A DNA stretch of 64,000 nt, from positions 1 to 64,000 of the forward strand of contig FWWN02000451.1 of the NCBI GenBank assembly GCA_900175165.2. Direction: 5' to 3'. The translations under genes were made by a program, and so were the position numbers. The DNA is from Rhizomucor pusillus (taxonomy: Eukaryota > Mucoromycota > Mucoromycetes > Mucorales > Lichtheimiaceae). The number at the start of each line of letters is the position of its first letter. The first letter of the stretch is position 1. Shown in pieces: positions 44,738-55,725 of the stretch. The notes under the pieces were generated by a model that searched no databases, was not told where the DNA came from, and saw nothing but the letters and a program-made list of their open reading frames with translations.

Positions 44738-46735
44738 ATGGCCTCAGCTATCGCCTTACCACGGGACAGCGCAATGCCGTACCCGACAGAACAAGATGTC
44801 GACGAGCGACTGGCACTTATTGATCAATTAAAGTCCTTCTTGGCGTCAGCTCCCTCCAACTGGGATGTACCCGAGGGCGAGCCTCCCATCAAAAGACACG
44901 AACTCCCAGCCGGCGAGCATGTCTCTTGCGTCCGCTGGAACGATGCCTTCTTCATCTCCGGCACTGATATCGTCCGCTGTCTTGTCTTCCGTTTCCATGC
45001 ATTTGGCCGACCTATCCAGAATATGAAGAAGTTCGAAGAAGGTATATTCAGTGACCTTCGAAACCTCAAACCAGGATCCGATGCAGTCCTCGAGGAACCA
45101 AAGTCAAGTTTCCTGGACCTCCTGTACAAGCACAATTGTATTCGCACTCAAAAGAAACAGAAAGTGTTTCACTGGTACTCGGTGCCACACGATCGTTTGT
45201 TCCTCGATGCTCTCGAGCGCGATTTGAAACGGGAGAAGCTCGGCGTTGAACCAACTTCGCTTGCTGTAGCAAACCCTGCTATCTCCATCTCCTTGGATAC
45301 CACTCAGGCAATGTTTGACGAGTATCGCAAGACACTGTTGAGCGAACTGGAACTCGAAGTGTGCTTGAACAGTACTGCGCAGTTGTACAATATCAACAAT
45401 ATCAACAATATCAACAATATCAACAATAACAACAGCAGTAACAATAGCAGCAGCAGCAACAGCGGAGCAGGCTCCCTCTCGCCATTGTTAGAACCCTCAA
45501 CTTCCCTTAAGCTCGAACCCTCCCTCTCCCTCGGCCGCCGATCCCAGCAAGAATTATCCATCAGCAAGAATGCGACATCAATCGCTTTCAACAACTTTTC
45601 CCTCTTTGGTGGTTCTCCGAGCTACAAACAACGACGCCGACGCGCCGGCTCATCGTCAGCTGCAAATATTCCTGCCTTCCGTTCCGCTCCTACCGATTCC
45701 TCCAATTCCACACCTCTCACCCGCAACGACGAAGAAGGTCCACGTAGCTTCACCTGTCCCCTCAGCTCTTGCGGCAAATACTTTAAGCGCCTTGAACATC
45801 TCAAACGACACCTACGCACGCACACCATGGAACGCCCTTACCTCTGCAACCTCTGCGGTAAGCGCTTCTCTCGTTCCGATAACTTGGCGCAACACAAAAA
45901 GACGCACACGAAACGCCAAAAATCCCGACCTAACGCGTCGCAAAGCGACCACGGCGACAGCAGCGAAGAAGGCGAAAACATCACCACCACGGAAAACGAT
46001 GCATGCCAGTATCAACATCAGTCGCAAGACAGTCAAGACGACAAAGCGTCGCGCAATCACTTCGGCGGCAATCACCCACCATTCCAGGCCACTGCATTGG
46101 ATACCTCGGCCGCCTGGTCTCAAGACACACTCGCTATCAAGCAAGAACCTATCCAACCGCAACTATACTCTTCAGGCGATGCCTACGGTTACGCTTCATC
46201 TTCCTCATCCTGCCAATCGTCACCGTTACGCTCTGCCGCTCCCGCTCTCCCTTTCACTCTCTACAGCAATGATAACAACAGCGGCAACAACAGCAGTGGC
46301 GGCTATGATTACCGTATGTATTTCGATGCTCCCAATCCTGTAGCCTCGCTTTCATCATCGACCCAATCAGAAGATGACTTGTTCGTGGCAGCAGCAGCCA
46401 GCATGGCTTCCAATGACGGTGCAGCAGTGACCACCGCTCAACAGTGGGATAGCGCCACAGTGGTCGACTGGGAATACAACTCGCCCGTGCTTGCCTCGCA
46501 CCAAACAAGTCCGTATCAAGGCTACTACGACTACACAGCCATGACCGACGACGAAGACACTGCTGGCGGCAAGGAACCCCTCGTGACAATGGGCACGATA
46601 CATGGCAACCTTTTTGACCAAATACCCATTTCATCGCACGATCTTTACAACACGTCGTATCCTTACATGAACGGCTCCTCCATGCACTTTAACCCGACCA
46701 TGCGTCCAACCGACGCTCTGATCAACCAATACTAA
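44738..46735 (+). CDS. STE12: STE12-type transcription factor with two C2H2 zinc fingers
   Basis: STE12 proteins are MAPK-controlled regulators of mating, hyphal growth and host invasion. This intronless gene encodes 665 residues. The STE12 homeodomain-like DNA-binding region spans about residues 25-175 (LIDQLKSFLASAPSNW, FFISGTDIVRCLVFRFHAFGR, FEEGIFSDLRNLKPG, LLYKHNCIRTQKKQKVFHWYSVPHD). Low-complexity Asn/Ser tracts follow, including a 9-nt tandem repeat coding for Asn-Ile-Asn units. Two C2H2 fingers near residues 340-390 (CPLSSCGKYFKRLEHLKRHLRTH and CNLCGKRFSRSDNLAQHKKTH) are present, as in filamentous fungi but not in S. cerevisiae. A Ser/Gln-rich C-terminus is probably the activation region. 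The long antisense and +1 frames across it come from codon bias only. Confidence 0.95.
   Translation: MASAIALPRDSAMPYPTEQDVDERLALIDQLKSFLASAPSNWDVPEGEPPIKRHELPAGEHVSCVRWNDAFFISGTDIVRCLVFRFHAFGRPIQNMKKFEEGIFSDLRNLKPGSDAVLEEPKSSFLDLLYKHNCIRTQKKQKVFHWYSVPHDRLFLDALERDLKREKLGVEPTSLAVANPAISISLDTTQAMFDEYRKTLLSELELEVCLNSTAQLYNINNINNINNINNNNSSNNSSSSNSGAGSLSPLLEPSTSLKLEPSLSLGRRSQQELSISKNATSIAFNNFSLFGGSPSYKQRRRRAGSSSAANIPAFRSAPTDSSNSTPLTRNDEEGPRSFTCPLSSCGKYFKRLEHLKRHLRTHTMERPYLCNLCGKRFSRSDNLAQHKKTHTKRQKSRPNASQSDHGDSSEEGENITTTENDACQYQHQSQDSQDDKASRNHFGGNHPPFQATALDTSAAWSQDTLAIKQEPIQPQLYSSGDAYGYASSSSSCQSSPLRSAAPALPFTLYSNDNNSGNNSSGGYDYRMYFDAPNPVASLSSSTQSEDDLFVAAAASMASNDGAAVTTAQQWDSATVVDWEYNSPVLASHQTSPYQGYYDYTAMTDDEDTAGGKEPLVTMGTIHGNLFDQIPISSHDLYNTSYPYMNGSSMHFNPTMRPTDALINQY
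45391..45440. repeat. 9-bp tandem repeat inside STE12
   Basis: The unit AATATCAAC is repeated about four times, then degenerates into AAC/AGC runs. It encodes an Asn-Ile-Asn and Asn/Ser tract between the DNA-binding domain and the zinc fingers. Such repeats vary in number between strains. Confidence 0.85.
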
Positions 46736-47774
46736 AGGCATGCATGGTCAACTTGCATTCTTCCTCTGCAGCAACATTCTCACGTTTTCTCTCAATCGCA
46801 CCCATGCAACAACAGTTTCATCAAACTCCCTTTCTTCCACCCTATTGATATTTTCGCGGGAACCCACTTAAGCGTCTCATTTGCCATTCCACATAGACGT
46901 TTGTTTTTTCTAGTACCTTCTTTCCTTTTCTTTTTTCGTCATCTATATCATATGTTATATCCCCGACATGTATACCTTATCCCCATCCCCTAGCGTGCGT
47001 TTCTTTTTGTTTTCACTCACATGTGTATATTTTACTGACATGTGTACATATATTCATATTCATTGTAGTTTACTCTCGCAAGTAAAACAAAGTTCTCGAT
47101 TTTCCCGCAAAATTGATGATGATGATGCCAACGCTAGCACAGATGCATGCACATCCTTGCTCCAATGAATTCCGTCCCATGCGGCATTTTCGCCATGTGG
47201 CTGAACCCGCGCGGTCCTGAGAAATGATAATGTACTGTATACAAGCTCATATGTGCACTGATCGTCTCGATTAAAATTCTGTGCATTTTGTACGACGGAA
47301 AATGGGCTGGTGAAGACTACCACGTGCAAGAAAGGAGGAAGTGATCAGCGGACGAGTAATAGAAGCCGATCACTTGTTTCAAAAGCGCATGAGAGCAAAA
47401 TTCCGGGGATCGCTTCTCTCTCGTTCTCTCTCACGCTGAACGTTCTTGCTACCAAAAGGGGTTTTCTGAGATCAAACTAAATTCTTCCAAATGCTGAGCG
47501 CGTTTCACCTATACCCAGCGGGAAGAAAAATATGATGTCTCGTTGGTAAGCAAAAGCTATGCTTCTGGTTTTACTCCCTTTTTTGCTAGAAAGGATTTTC
47601 TAAACTGTTCAATACACAGAGCATATTTAATGCAAATCAAAGGGCAGAAGAAAAGAAAACAAGAGAGTCTATGTAGGAGGTACGATGAAAAAGGAACATG
47701 ATCTCGGAGAGGGGAGGACAAGTTTTACGGCGGTGGGAGAAGGAATTGAGCCAAATGCTGTGCTCAACATCAGC
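46736..47774. other. Intergenic between STE12 and RCF2 (convergent)
   Basis: About 1 kb. The first 350 bp are pyrimidine-rich and probably STE12 3' UTR. There is no gene; short frames around 46968-47329 lack features. Confidence 0.4.
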
Positions 47775-48505
47775 TTATCGTACAATTTTCTCTTGCTCCA
47801 CAGGCAGATTCAAGACGGCTCGGAGCTGAGCGTCTGCCTGCTCATTGTGCTTCTTGTTCTTATCGTCATCTCCCATGTAAATGGATAAACCAGCCGACGC
47901 CATCAGGACGACGATCGTGACTGCTTGAGCATACATACGAGCCTGGACCAATTTCTGTTGGGTGGAGAGGTATCGGTTCGAGAAGCTGTATCCAAGTGCA
48001 CCCGCCATGGAAGCAGCCCACGAGAGACCTGTACATACAACAAGAATAAGCGCTTCGTAGTAAAACAACACATTTCTGTGATTGTTATTTACCAATAACT
48101 GTCCATCTGTTATCGTTCAAGTAGTGGAGTGCAGAATCGACAAAGCCGTCTGCCTTGACCAAGCTGCTCTGCTGTTGTTCCAGGGAGTATTCGTCGGCAT
48201 AACCAAGCAGATTATTTTCATATGCGGTCGAAGCGCGATCCATGGAAAATAGATAGCCAGAAGTAGCACCTGTTTGCCACGTTGTTAGAAACATCTAGGG
48301 CATTAGCATTTCCTATGTTACCTGACACGATCATGACAGACTGCATGGGTTTGCTCAATGCTCGGAAGGCTGAAGAGCTTCTGTAAACAGCAACTGTTGC
48401 CAGGGCACCGAGGCCAATACCGATAGCTGCACCCTTCAGACCGGCCATAAAACCGATCTTTTCACGATATTCTTCCTGCTGAGGTGTAAGCAACTTGGCG
48501 GGCAT
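47775..48505 (-). CDS. RCF2: Respiratory supercomplex factor 2-like (HIG1 domain)
   Basis: RCF2 is an inner mitochondrial membrane protein that associates with cytochrome c oxidase and the III-IV supercomplex. Exons are 48505-48322, 48269-48093 and 48028-47775, giving 204 residues. The N-terminal half has two hydrophobic segments (GLKGAAIGIGLGALATVAVY and SKPMQSVMIVSGATSGYLF). The C-terminal half is a HIG1-type pair of helices around LSTQQKLVQARMYAQAVTIV, which carries the family's Q-x3-(Q/R)-AR-x3-Q pattern. Order and length match yeast Rcf2. The start chosen is the ATG opening MPAKLLTPQQ; a longer in-frame extension upstream has no support. It is divergent from NMT. Confidence 0.85.
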
Positions 48506-49261
48506 GGTAACGAGATACGGAATCTGGAGATTAGTGTTGAAAAAAAGGGGACTGCTGCTGCTGGATGCGTCCCTTGAATGGCCTGACTTTTGCTGTCGGG
48601 AAATCGTCACGAGAACTCCCGGTTCTGTTCCGAATGGGTTTTTGCTACACAGTTTTCCATACTCTTCATCCTGAGCCACATAGATTATGGATATAAACAA
48701 TATTAATGTAACTACTTTGGAGATATTAAGGTCAGTTTGATGGAATACGTTGTTTCCTATGTAGATGCCTAAATTTGATGTGCGATTGCTCGGTGGCAAA
48801 ACGTTAACGCGCCTGTAGTCGGCTTATAAATTTGCTGAGCCAATGGGCTCCAACGATTAGCTGTACAGGAACGCACAGCGTAAAAATAAAGAAGATTCCA
48901 AATAGAACAAAACTCTTATAGAATAAGATGGAGATATAAAGAGAAACATAAAATTGAAACATATACAAAATTAAGATTTCTCATGGAATAAGTGAAGGAG
49001 CAACTAAGAAGCTGTGGGTATCACGTATTGGAAGTTAACTAAATTGTGCTTTATGCGACTTCCGTGCTTTATTCGATTTCTGTATACTAATGTACGTATG
49101 GATAAGTTGAGCATTTCGCCACGTTCATCTGCCATAGAACTCTAACCTCGCATTCACACAACTAAGACCAATAGGGACTTTAATGTTGGTTGCGGAACAC
49201 GAAAACTGTAGGGAGTCGAGCTTCTCTTGAAGGCGCGTTTTCCATTTTAGCATTGCAAGGA
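48506..49261. promoter_or_regulatory. Divergent promoter region RCF2 / NMT1
   Basis: About 750 bp between the two starts. It is AT-rich, with a minus-strand extension of the RCF2 frame to 48799 that I regard as untranslated. No specific site was recognised. Confidence 0.35.
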
Positions 49262-51098
49262 ATGTCAAAGGACGACAAGAAAAATCAACAGGAACACCAG
49301 GATGGAGCACCATCGGAGAAGGAGCTCGACAAGCTGACAAAGAAGGTTGACAAACTTGTCACAAAAGCGCAAAAGAAACAAGTGGAGATGCTGAGTGGTT
49401 CATCCAAATCATCGAGCGATAAAGCGCCTTCCAAGAAAGAAATCGAAATGCGCGAGCAGCTTCAGAACATGCTTAAGAATCTCGCGCTTATGGAGCAGGC
49501 TGGCATGCTCAAGTCTGGAGCAGGTGGAACAAAATCTATGGCAGAGCACAAGTTCTGGAGTACGCAGCCTGTTCCTCAGCATGGTGAGTCATACACCAAT
49601 TGTTCTAAAGGAAACGGATATTAATATTGTTAAAGGCGAACATATTTCCGAGATGGGTCCAATCGAACCCTCGGTACCTGTGCATCAGGTATCAAAGACT
49701 CCTCCTCCTCTACCTAAAGAGTTCGAATGGTGCGAAATTGACATGACTAACGACGCCGAGGTAATCCCATACTTGCTATGCTGTGTATTTGTACTTACAA
49801 GTTTTAAAGGTCAAAGAACTCTATGAATTGTTGACGTACAATTACGTTGAAGATGACGATGCACAATTCCGATTCGATTACTCTGCAAAGTTCTTCAAAT
49901 GGTAATAGAAAAAGCACCAGAAACGTCACAGGAAAATTCATCGTTTTGCACAGGGCTTTGATGCCGCCAAAATGGAAAAAGTCATGGCATGTCGGTGTGC
50001 GTGTAGCTTCCAACAAGAGACTTGTCGCGTTTATTAGTGGTATTCCGGCAGATATAAGGACCTACGATGTGTAAGTGTATACATTAGAGTATTATAGATT
50101 GACCTAATTAATTGCGTTTTTTGGTTATATAGCACACAGCCCATGACTGAGATCAACTTCCTTTGCATTCACAAAAAGCTACGATCAAAACGTCTAGCAC
50201 CGGTCCTGATCAAGGAGATTACACGCCGCAGTCATTTGGAAGGCATTTTCCAGGCAGCTTACACCGGAGGCGTTGTGTTGCCCAAACCTGTTTCCACTTG
50301 CAGGTATTATCATCGTTCATTAAATCCCAAAAAACTGGTGGAGTGCAACTTCTCTCGTGTTCCTACAAAGTGGACACTTGCACGAATGATCAAGCATTAC
50401 AAAGTACCTGAACAAACGAGCACGACAGGCTTGAGAGCTATGAAGCCAGAGGATGTACCTCAAGTTCGAGAGCTTCTAAACAACTACTTGAGCCGCTTCG
50501 ACATTGCTCCTGTTTTCAAAACCGACGCGGACGTTGAGCATTGGATCTTGCCCCACGAAGAAGTTGTCTGGAGCTACGTTGTAGAGGTAAATCGCTCATG
50601 CGTGATTAATTGGATTACATAACAGTTCTTATAACTGATTATTTACCTGTATAGGACCCAGAAAGCCACAAGATTACTGACGTGTTCTCGTACTATTCGC
50701 TGCCCAGCTCTGTCATTGGAAACCCCAAGCATTCCACTCTAAATGCAGCGTACATGTTCTACTATGCCTTCACTATCCCTGAGCAAGCCAAGGGTAATAA
50801 AGCAGAAGAGAATAAATTTATCAAGAAACGATTGACGGAGCTGATTCGCGACGGCCTTACTCTTGCAAAGAAGGTTTGTCTAAAGAGATGAATTTCCAGA
50901 GTATTGTTCCAGGAGATGATGATTTAAGCCTATCCATAGGATGGTTTTGACGTTTTTAACGCGCTAGATCTGATGGACAATGCCTTGATTATGGAGGACC
51001 TAAAGTTTGGTCCAGGCGACGGACACCTCAATTACTACTTGTACAACTGGAGATGCCCTGACATTGATCGATACAAAGTTGGTTTGGTCATGTTGTAA
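49262..51098 (+). CDS. NMT1: Glycylpeptide N-tetradecanoyltransferase (N-myristoyltransferase)
   Basis: NMT transfers myristate from myristoyl-CoA to N-terminal Gly of proteins such as ARFs and G-alpha subunits. Seven exons give 495 residues: 49262-49583, 49636-49760, 49810-49901, 49954-50070, 50133-50586, 50655-50873 and 50940-51098. A Lys/Glu-rich N-terminus (ribosome-binding in other NMTs) precedes [13 protein letters not shown]. Signature parts are [42 protein letters not shown], the [20 protein letters not shown] block and the [18 protein letters not shown] segment. The C-terminus [16 protein letters not shown] ... GLVML supplies the conserved C-terminal residues, including the carboxylate used as catalytic base. 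The gene appears intact. Confidence 0.96.
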
Positions 51099-51211
51099 TT
51101 AGAAAGAAAGCAAGACACAAATAAGTGTTTGCGTAGTATACGGGTATGCTGCGATATGTATAGTAGTTAATAAAACGGCGCAACAGACTATACATGTCAC
51201 AAGTTTTTGAT

Positions 51212-51526
51212 TTAGTGCGATGGTGCTATATCTACTCTTGCATTTCTTGACATGATACGCTCTGATCGTCTTAGAGGCTGGTACGACGATGTGCTTTGCT
51301 TTGTTCTGCGACGTTGACCGTCCGAATCTTGCAGCGGAGCTTTCCTACGACGAGATCTTCCCGTCTGTTGAGTTGAACTTGTATTATTCGTACGGCTACG
51401 TGTCCGTAACGTTCTTGTTGAACGACGAATTGGTGTGGAAACACGTCGTGGCTGTCTCGTGGATGTTGCTTTTCTTCCTTCGCTGCTGTTTGTAATAGAC
51501 GCAGTAGTTGTAGTCGTATTAGTTAC

Positions 51527-51562
<36 letters not shown>

Positions 51563-52516
51563 GGTGGTGTTGGTAACGCGCTTTTTGCCCTTTCGATCGC
51601 TTGTGCCTTTGCGTTGAATTTTTGGGACCTTTGTGACAGCCATCTTTCCTTTTCTCTTATCGGACGCTGTCTTTTCCGCATCGCTTTCGCCAATAGCTTT
51701 GGACGAATCCTGTTTCCGGGCTTGTTCCGATCTCGTTGTCTGCATGATATTGCAACAGGAAACTGTGCTACTACTCAAAGATCGTCTGGCGGCGGATGAT
51801 GATGAAGGCCCCGTATCTTGTTCAATGTAAGTTCTTGACGCCGACGATGACGCTGGAGTACTTGAAAGCTGCGGTAACAGGGTTCTTCTTCCGGATTCAG
51901 AGCGATGGGAATACCGGTCGGTTGGACTTGGGGGCGGTGAATAAGGGTCGTTTTCTGATGGTTCCGGTGATAAAATCAAGGGATCAAAGTTCACAGATTC
52001 GTCAAAAAGGTCATCAATGTTAAAAGGTTGACGCGAAGGTTCGGGTGGTGAGAGAGGGAAGAAGTTCGAAGAAGAAGAGGAAGCATCTTGCAATGCTAAT
52101 CTCTAATATTCGAAGCTACTTGTGTCAATATCTGCTAATGCTCTTTATCACGCTTGCAGCAATCAGACCTCTTCAAAAGTTGGAGAAGGGCGTTGAAGAT
52201 TTAAACTGTTGAAATGGTCAGCAAACATTGTTGCAGCAGTGAATGACACGGCAAATCTAACCTCTCAACATCACTGTTTTCCGGAATTCAAGGATGCAAG
52301 ATGATAAAATGTTAGCATGGTCACGCACGGAGGAAATAGGAAAATAATTATGCAGCTTTGGGTAGCTGTCTTGGTAGCGAGCACTTACGGCCGTAGACGG
52401 ACCGGGCGGGGAGACAAAGGAGGTGGGCTGGATGGAGGCCATCCATAGAGCTCTTCGTAGTCGAGGCTTGGTGGACGATGACTCCTCTGCTCTTCAATGT
52501 CATCTGACCGCTCCAT
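51212..52516 (-). CDS. Disordered Pro/Ser/Thr-rich basic protein with a 12-nt microexon
   Basis: Not recognised. Four exons keep phase exactly: 52516-52389, 52273-52262 (12 nt), 52205-52169 and 52102-51212, giving 355 residues. The start is MERSDDIEEQRSHRPPS, then a Tyr/acid/Pro segment (LDYEELYGWPPSSPPPL). After the microexon (DVE) come SLNLQRPSPTFEERLALQDA and an acidic patch (FNIDDLFDESVNFDPLI). The C-terminal 200 residues are strongly basic and Ser/Thr-rich with a poly-Thr tract and clusters such as TRTLRTRSRT, GRSRRRKAP and LRRSERIMSR. This suggests a nucleic-acid or chromatin-binding tail and a possible phospho-regulated head. The downstream reading frame has no ATG of its own, which supports the upstream exons. 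The function is unknown. Confidence 0.7.
51518..51570. repeat. (GTA/GTG)n triplet repeat coding poly-Thr
   Basis: TAG/TGG triplets repeated about fifteen times on the plus strand encode a poly-Thr run in the minus-strand basic protein. Confidence 0.85.
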
Positions 52517-53219
52517 GGAGCAGCGTCTATATCAAATATAAGCGTTGTATCTTTTGCGGGAAAAAGAGCAAACCGTTTTCGTAAAACCCGGGTTTTTGTT
52601 CCTTTCAACTTGTGCAGAGAAATGCCGCCCGCAGGAGCATAAAATCGGCGGGCGGGACTGGATCAGATCCAGAGCGCTGTTTTTTATTCTGTTGATCTAT
52701 CAACTCAACTGATATATGAATGGGTTTACTTGACTATATCCTGTCTTAACAATGCATATAGAAGAGAATAATTCACAAAAATCAAATGTGCAGCACCGTC
52801 AATGCAATCCTGCAGCGTCAACCTGATCATAGTCGATTATGCGAAATTTAGTGGTATATTAGAAGCGCCTATACCATTACACATCGCCTATCCAAAGTCC
52901 AGGAGCCTCGGCAGCAGAGTGTATCAAGCATGCGAGCGGCTATCGATATTATCGAAGCAGTCCTTGGATAGTACGTCACCCTTGCTATGAAACGGGGAAG
53001 ATATTGATAAAATTCAAAGCTATATTCAAAGGTCCTTCAATCAAGCTTCTACGAGTACTCAGCTAAATAAAACGGCGTGACAAATATCTGCATAGATGAA
53101 AAGGAGTTATCCCTATGCTGCCATGCAGTAAACTTCGCATGACCATGGAACCAAGCGGAGATTTTGCCACGTCCACGTCGTCGCTGCTGGCGCAACTCGC
53201 ATTGTTGAACAAGCATACT
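52517..53219. other. Intergenic between divergent genes
   Basis: Upstream DNA of the disordered protein (-) and of the UBX gene (+). No further gene was seen. Confidence 0.4.
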
Positions 53220-54892
53220 ATGACGAACAGAGACGAGCTCATCCAAGAATTCAGCAGCATGACAGGTGCTTCTGCTGATAAAGCAAAGTTTTTCTTGGAA
53301 ATGTCTGGCTGGGAACTGAAGGTTTGTGTATCAATTAGGAAAAATATGCTGTTCAGCTACCAACTCGTGAAACAACTCAGGTGGCCGTCGATCAGTTTTA
53401 CGAACTTGGAGAAGGCATCGGTGCTGGATCTTCTCAGGGACCTTCTGGAGCAGAGCAGACACTTGGAGGTAGCTCGCGTCCGATGCCTGCAAATCAACCA
53501 CAAACACTGGGAGGATCGTCGGCTATGCCTGCAGGCGGGGCCAGCAGCTCGGGTAAATCTCGCTCGACGAGGCCCAGGCAAGTATTATACACGTATTTAG
53601 ACTATGATACTGGAAATGCTAACTTTATTCTCCAGTGGTGAAAACTCAAAGTTTCGTACATTGAATGATTTAAACAGAGCAGACTCTGCAGAGGATTCTG
53701 ACGACGAACACCAAAATCTGTATGCAGGAGGAGAGAAGTCGTAAGTGATATCGGTCAGGTGCTAAATTTCCAATGTTTATTAACAAATGGATATAGAGGC
53801 ATGGTTGTTCAGGGGCCTAACAAGCACAGCGATCTCATCAACCAAATCTTAAAGAAGGCTGCCGAGTAGGTCACTTCATTTGTGCATTTTCGATTAGGGT
53901 TTGCTAAGAATGTAATTCTTTATATTAGAGGAGGACCTGCACCTGAAGAAGAAGCTGGACCTTCGACGCGGAAGCCAACCTATTTCAAAGGTTCTGGATA
54001 TAAGTTGGGAAGCGAGGAAGAACCATCACAGCTTGTAACCCCTACTGTACATTCGGATTCCGAGGACGAACTTTTGGAGCCTGTAAGTATGCACTTATTT
54101 TTCACAAATATGTAGCCTAATATTAGAGAATAGGTAACACGATATTTGACGTTTTGGCGCAATGGCTTCAGTGTGGACGACGGTCCTTTATACAGATACG
54201 ATGATCCAGCTAATCAAACTATGCTGAATGCAATCAATAGCGGGTAAGCAAAGCTGGCTAAGATTTTCCTTTGAATAATACGTATTGAAGAATTTCATAT
54301 CAGTCGGGCGCCATTGTCTCTGCTTAATGTACGCCATGGACAACCTGTTGACGTGAGAGTAGCACGTAGACAAGACGAAGATTATGTTCCTCCTCCAAAG
54401 GCACCACCTAAACCGTTTGAAGGTGCCGGCCACAGATTGGGAAGCCCAGCTGCTTACTCTCCTGGACCTTCGACGCCAGGCGCGTTTCCATCCTCTTCAT
54501 CTTCCGCTTCACAAGCACCAGCATCGATACCGCAAGTTACCGTGGATGAGTCGCAGCCCACCACCTCGGTGCAAATTCGTCTTGCAGACGGCACAAAGTA
54601 AGTTCATACATACTCAGGGATGGACAGGCAAAGATGGTTAATGATACTAGACTTGTATCCAAATTCAACCACACTCACACCATCGGCGATATTCGACGAT
54701 ACATCGACGCGTAAGAAATTAAAGAGAATACAAAGATCCAGGAATAACTAAAGAATTTGTATTAGATCTCGACCGACAGGCAGGGCATATACTTTGCAGA
54801 CAACATTCCCTGTAAAGCAGCTGACAGACAATGACTGCACCCTTAAAGATGCTGGACTATTGAATTCCGTTGTTGTACAGCGTTATGAATAA
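53220..54892 (+). CDS. SHP1: p47/Shp1-type UBX-domain cofactor of Cdc48
   Basis: Shp1/p47 links the AAA ATPase Cdc48 to ubiquitinated substrates in membrane fusion, ER-associated degradation and autophagy. Nine exons give 405 residues: 53220-53321, 53381-53577, 53636-53740, 53797-53865, 53929-54082, 54134-54243, 54304-54597, 54651-54710 and 54766-54892. The UBA-like head is [34 protein letters not shown] Gly/Ser linker spans the exon 2-3 GC-AG intron. The SEP domain has [25 protein letters not shown] and LNAINSGRAPLSLL. The C-terminal UBX domain has [31 protein letters not shown], then [13 protein letters not shown]. Domain order and length match yeast Shp1. The start is the ATG opening MTNRDEL, not the in-frame upstream one. 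Confidence 0.94.
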
Positions 54893-55725
54893 AACGACAC
54901 CTACTTTGTTGTGGCGGGATAGACAACATTGCAAAATTGTTATTTTCTGGTTTCGTTTATTCTCCCACAGATGTCAAGAAAGGGGTTCATGTGAGGAACG
55001 ATGCATCTTGAGATTACTATAAATATGTGTGATTCTTCATAGAAAACTGAAACGAAGGTCATTCAGAATTTACTTGTCCTAGTTGACTGTTTAAGCAGGG
55101 CATAGAAGGCGATCAAAGGTGAGTGTTAATGAAAAAAGTTCTTTACTTAACCGCTAGCTTACTTGCAGGTCCTGGATGTATTGCATATCTTGCATTCTGC
55201 AATAATTATATCGATTGTTTGAGCTTAGAGAATGTGATGCAAGCTGTGTTCTCGTCTGAGAAATAAAGATTGAATATGCCTAATGTTAGTACGTATATTT
55301 GCCATCTGTAAGATAATACGGAGCGTTTATGCGAATATCGTATGCCTTTGTTAAAACTATATAAGATGGAAATTTCATGGTCAACGCTTTTGATATCCCG
55401 CGGAAGCAATCACGCAGGAGGTATAAATCTACGGATTATTCAACGACATCTGCAGCGTTCAAAAAAAAAGATCATATGAAGATATGTAAAATAGTATGTT
55501 ATACAATTTTCACTTGTTGGAAGAGAAGATCTAATATGCACAAACTAGAATAACAAAGGGGAACAGGAAACAACAAGTAGGAACAGAAGATGAAAGCTGG
55601 AGAGGGGCTATGTACGGGATGATGATGATAATGAGAACTGGGAACACAGAAGGGAATATCGTAGCAAGAGAAGAGGGAGGAGAAGGCTGCTGGGAACAAG
55701 GAGATCATACGTGTCAAGATAAGAA
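54893..55725. other. Intergenic between convergent genes
   Basis: 3' flanks of the UBX gene (+) and the zinc-finger gene (-). Purine-rich stretches at 55560-55710 lie on the plus strand. No gene. Confidence 0.4.

Noticed and set aside
45570..46343. 257-codon open frame in +1 register over STE12
   Set aside because: It overlaps the zinc fingers and Ser/Asn tracts in another frame; the composition (Thr/Pro/His) is a codon shadow of the real gene.
48506..48799. N-terminal extension of RCF2
   Set aside because: Open in frame but rich in unlikely residues for a small mitochondrial protein; the ATG at 48505 fits homologue length.
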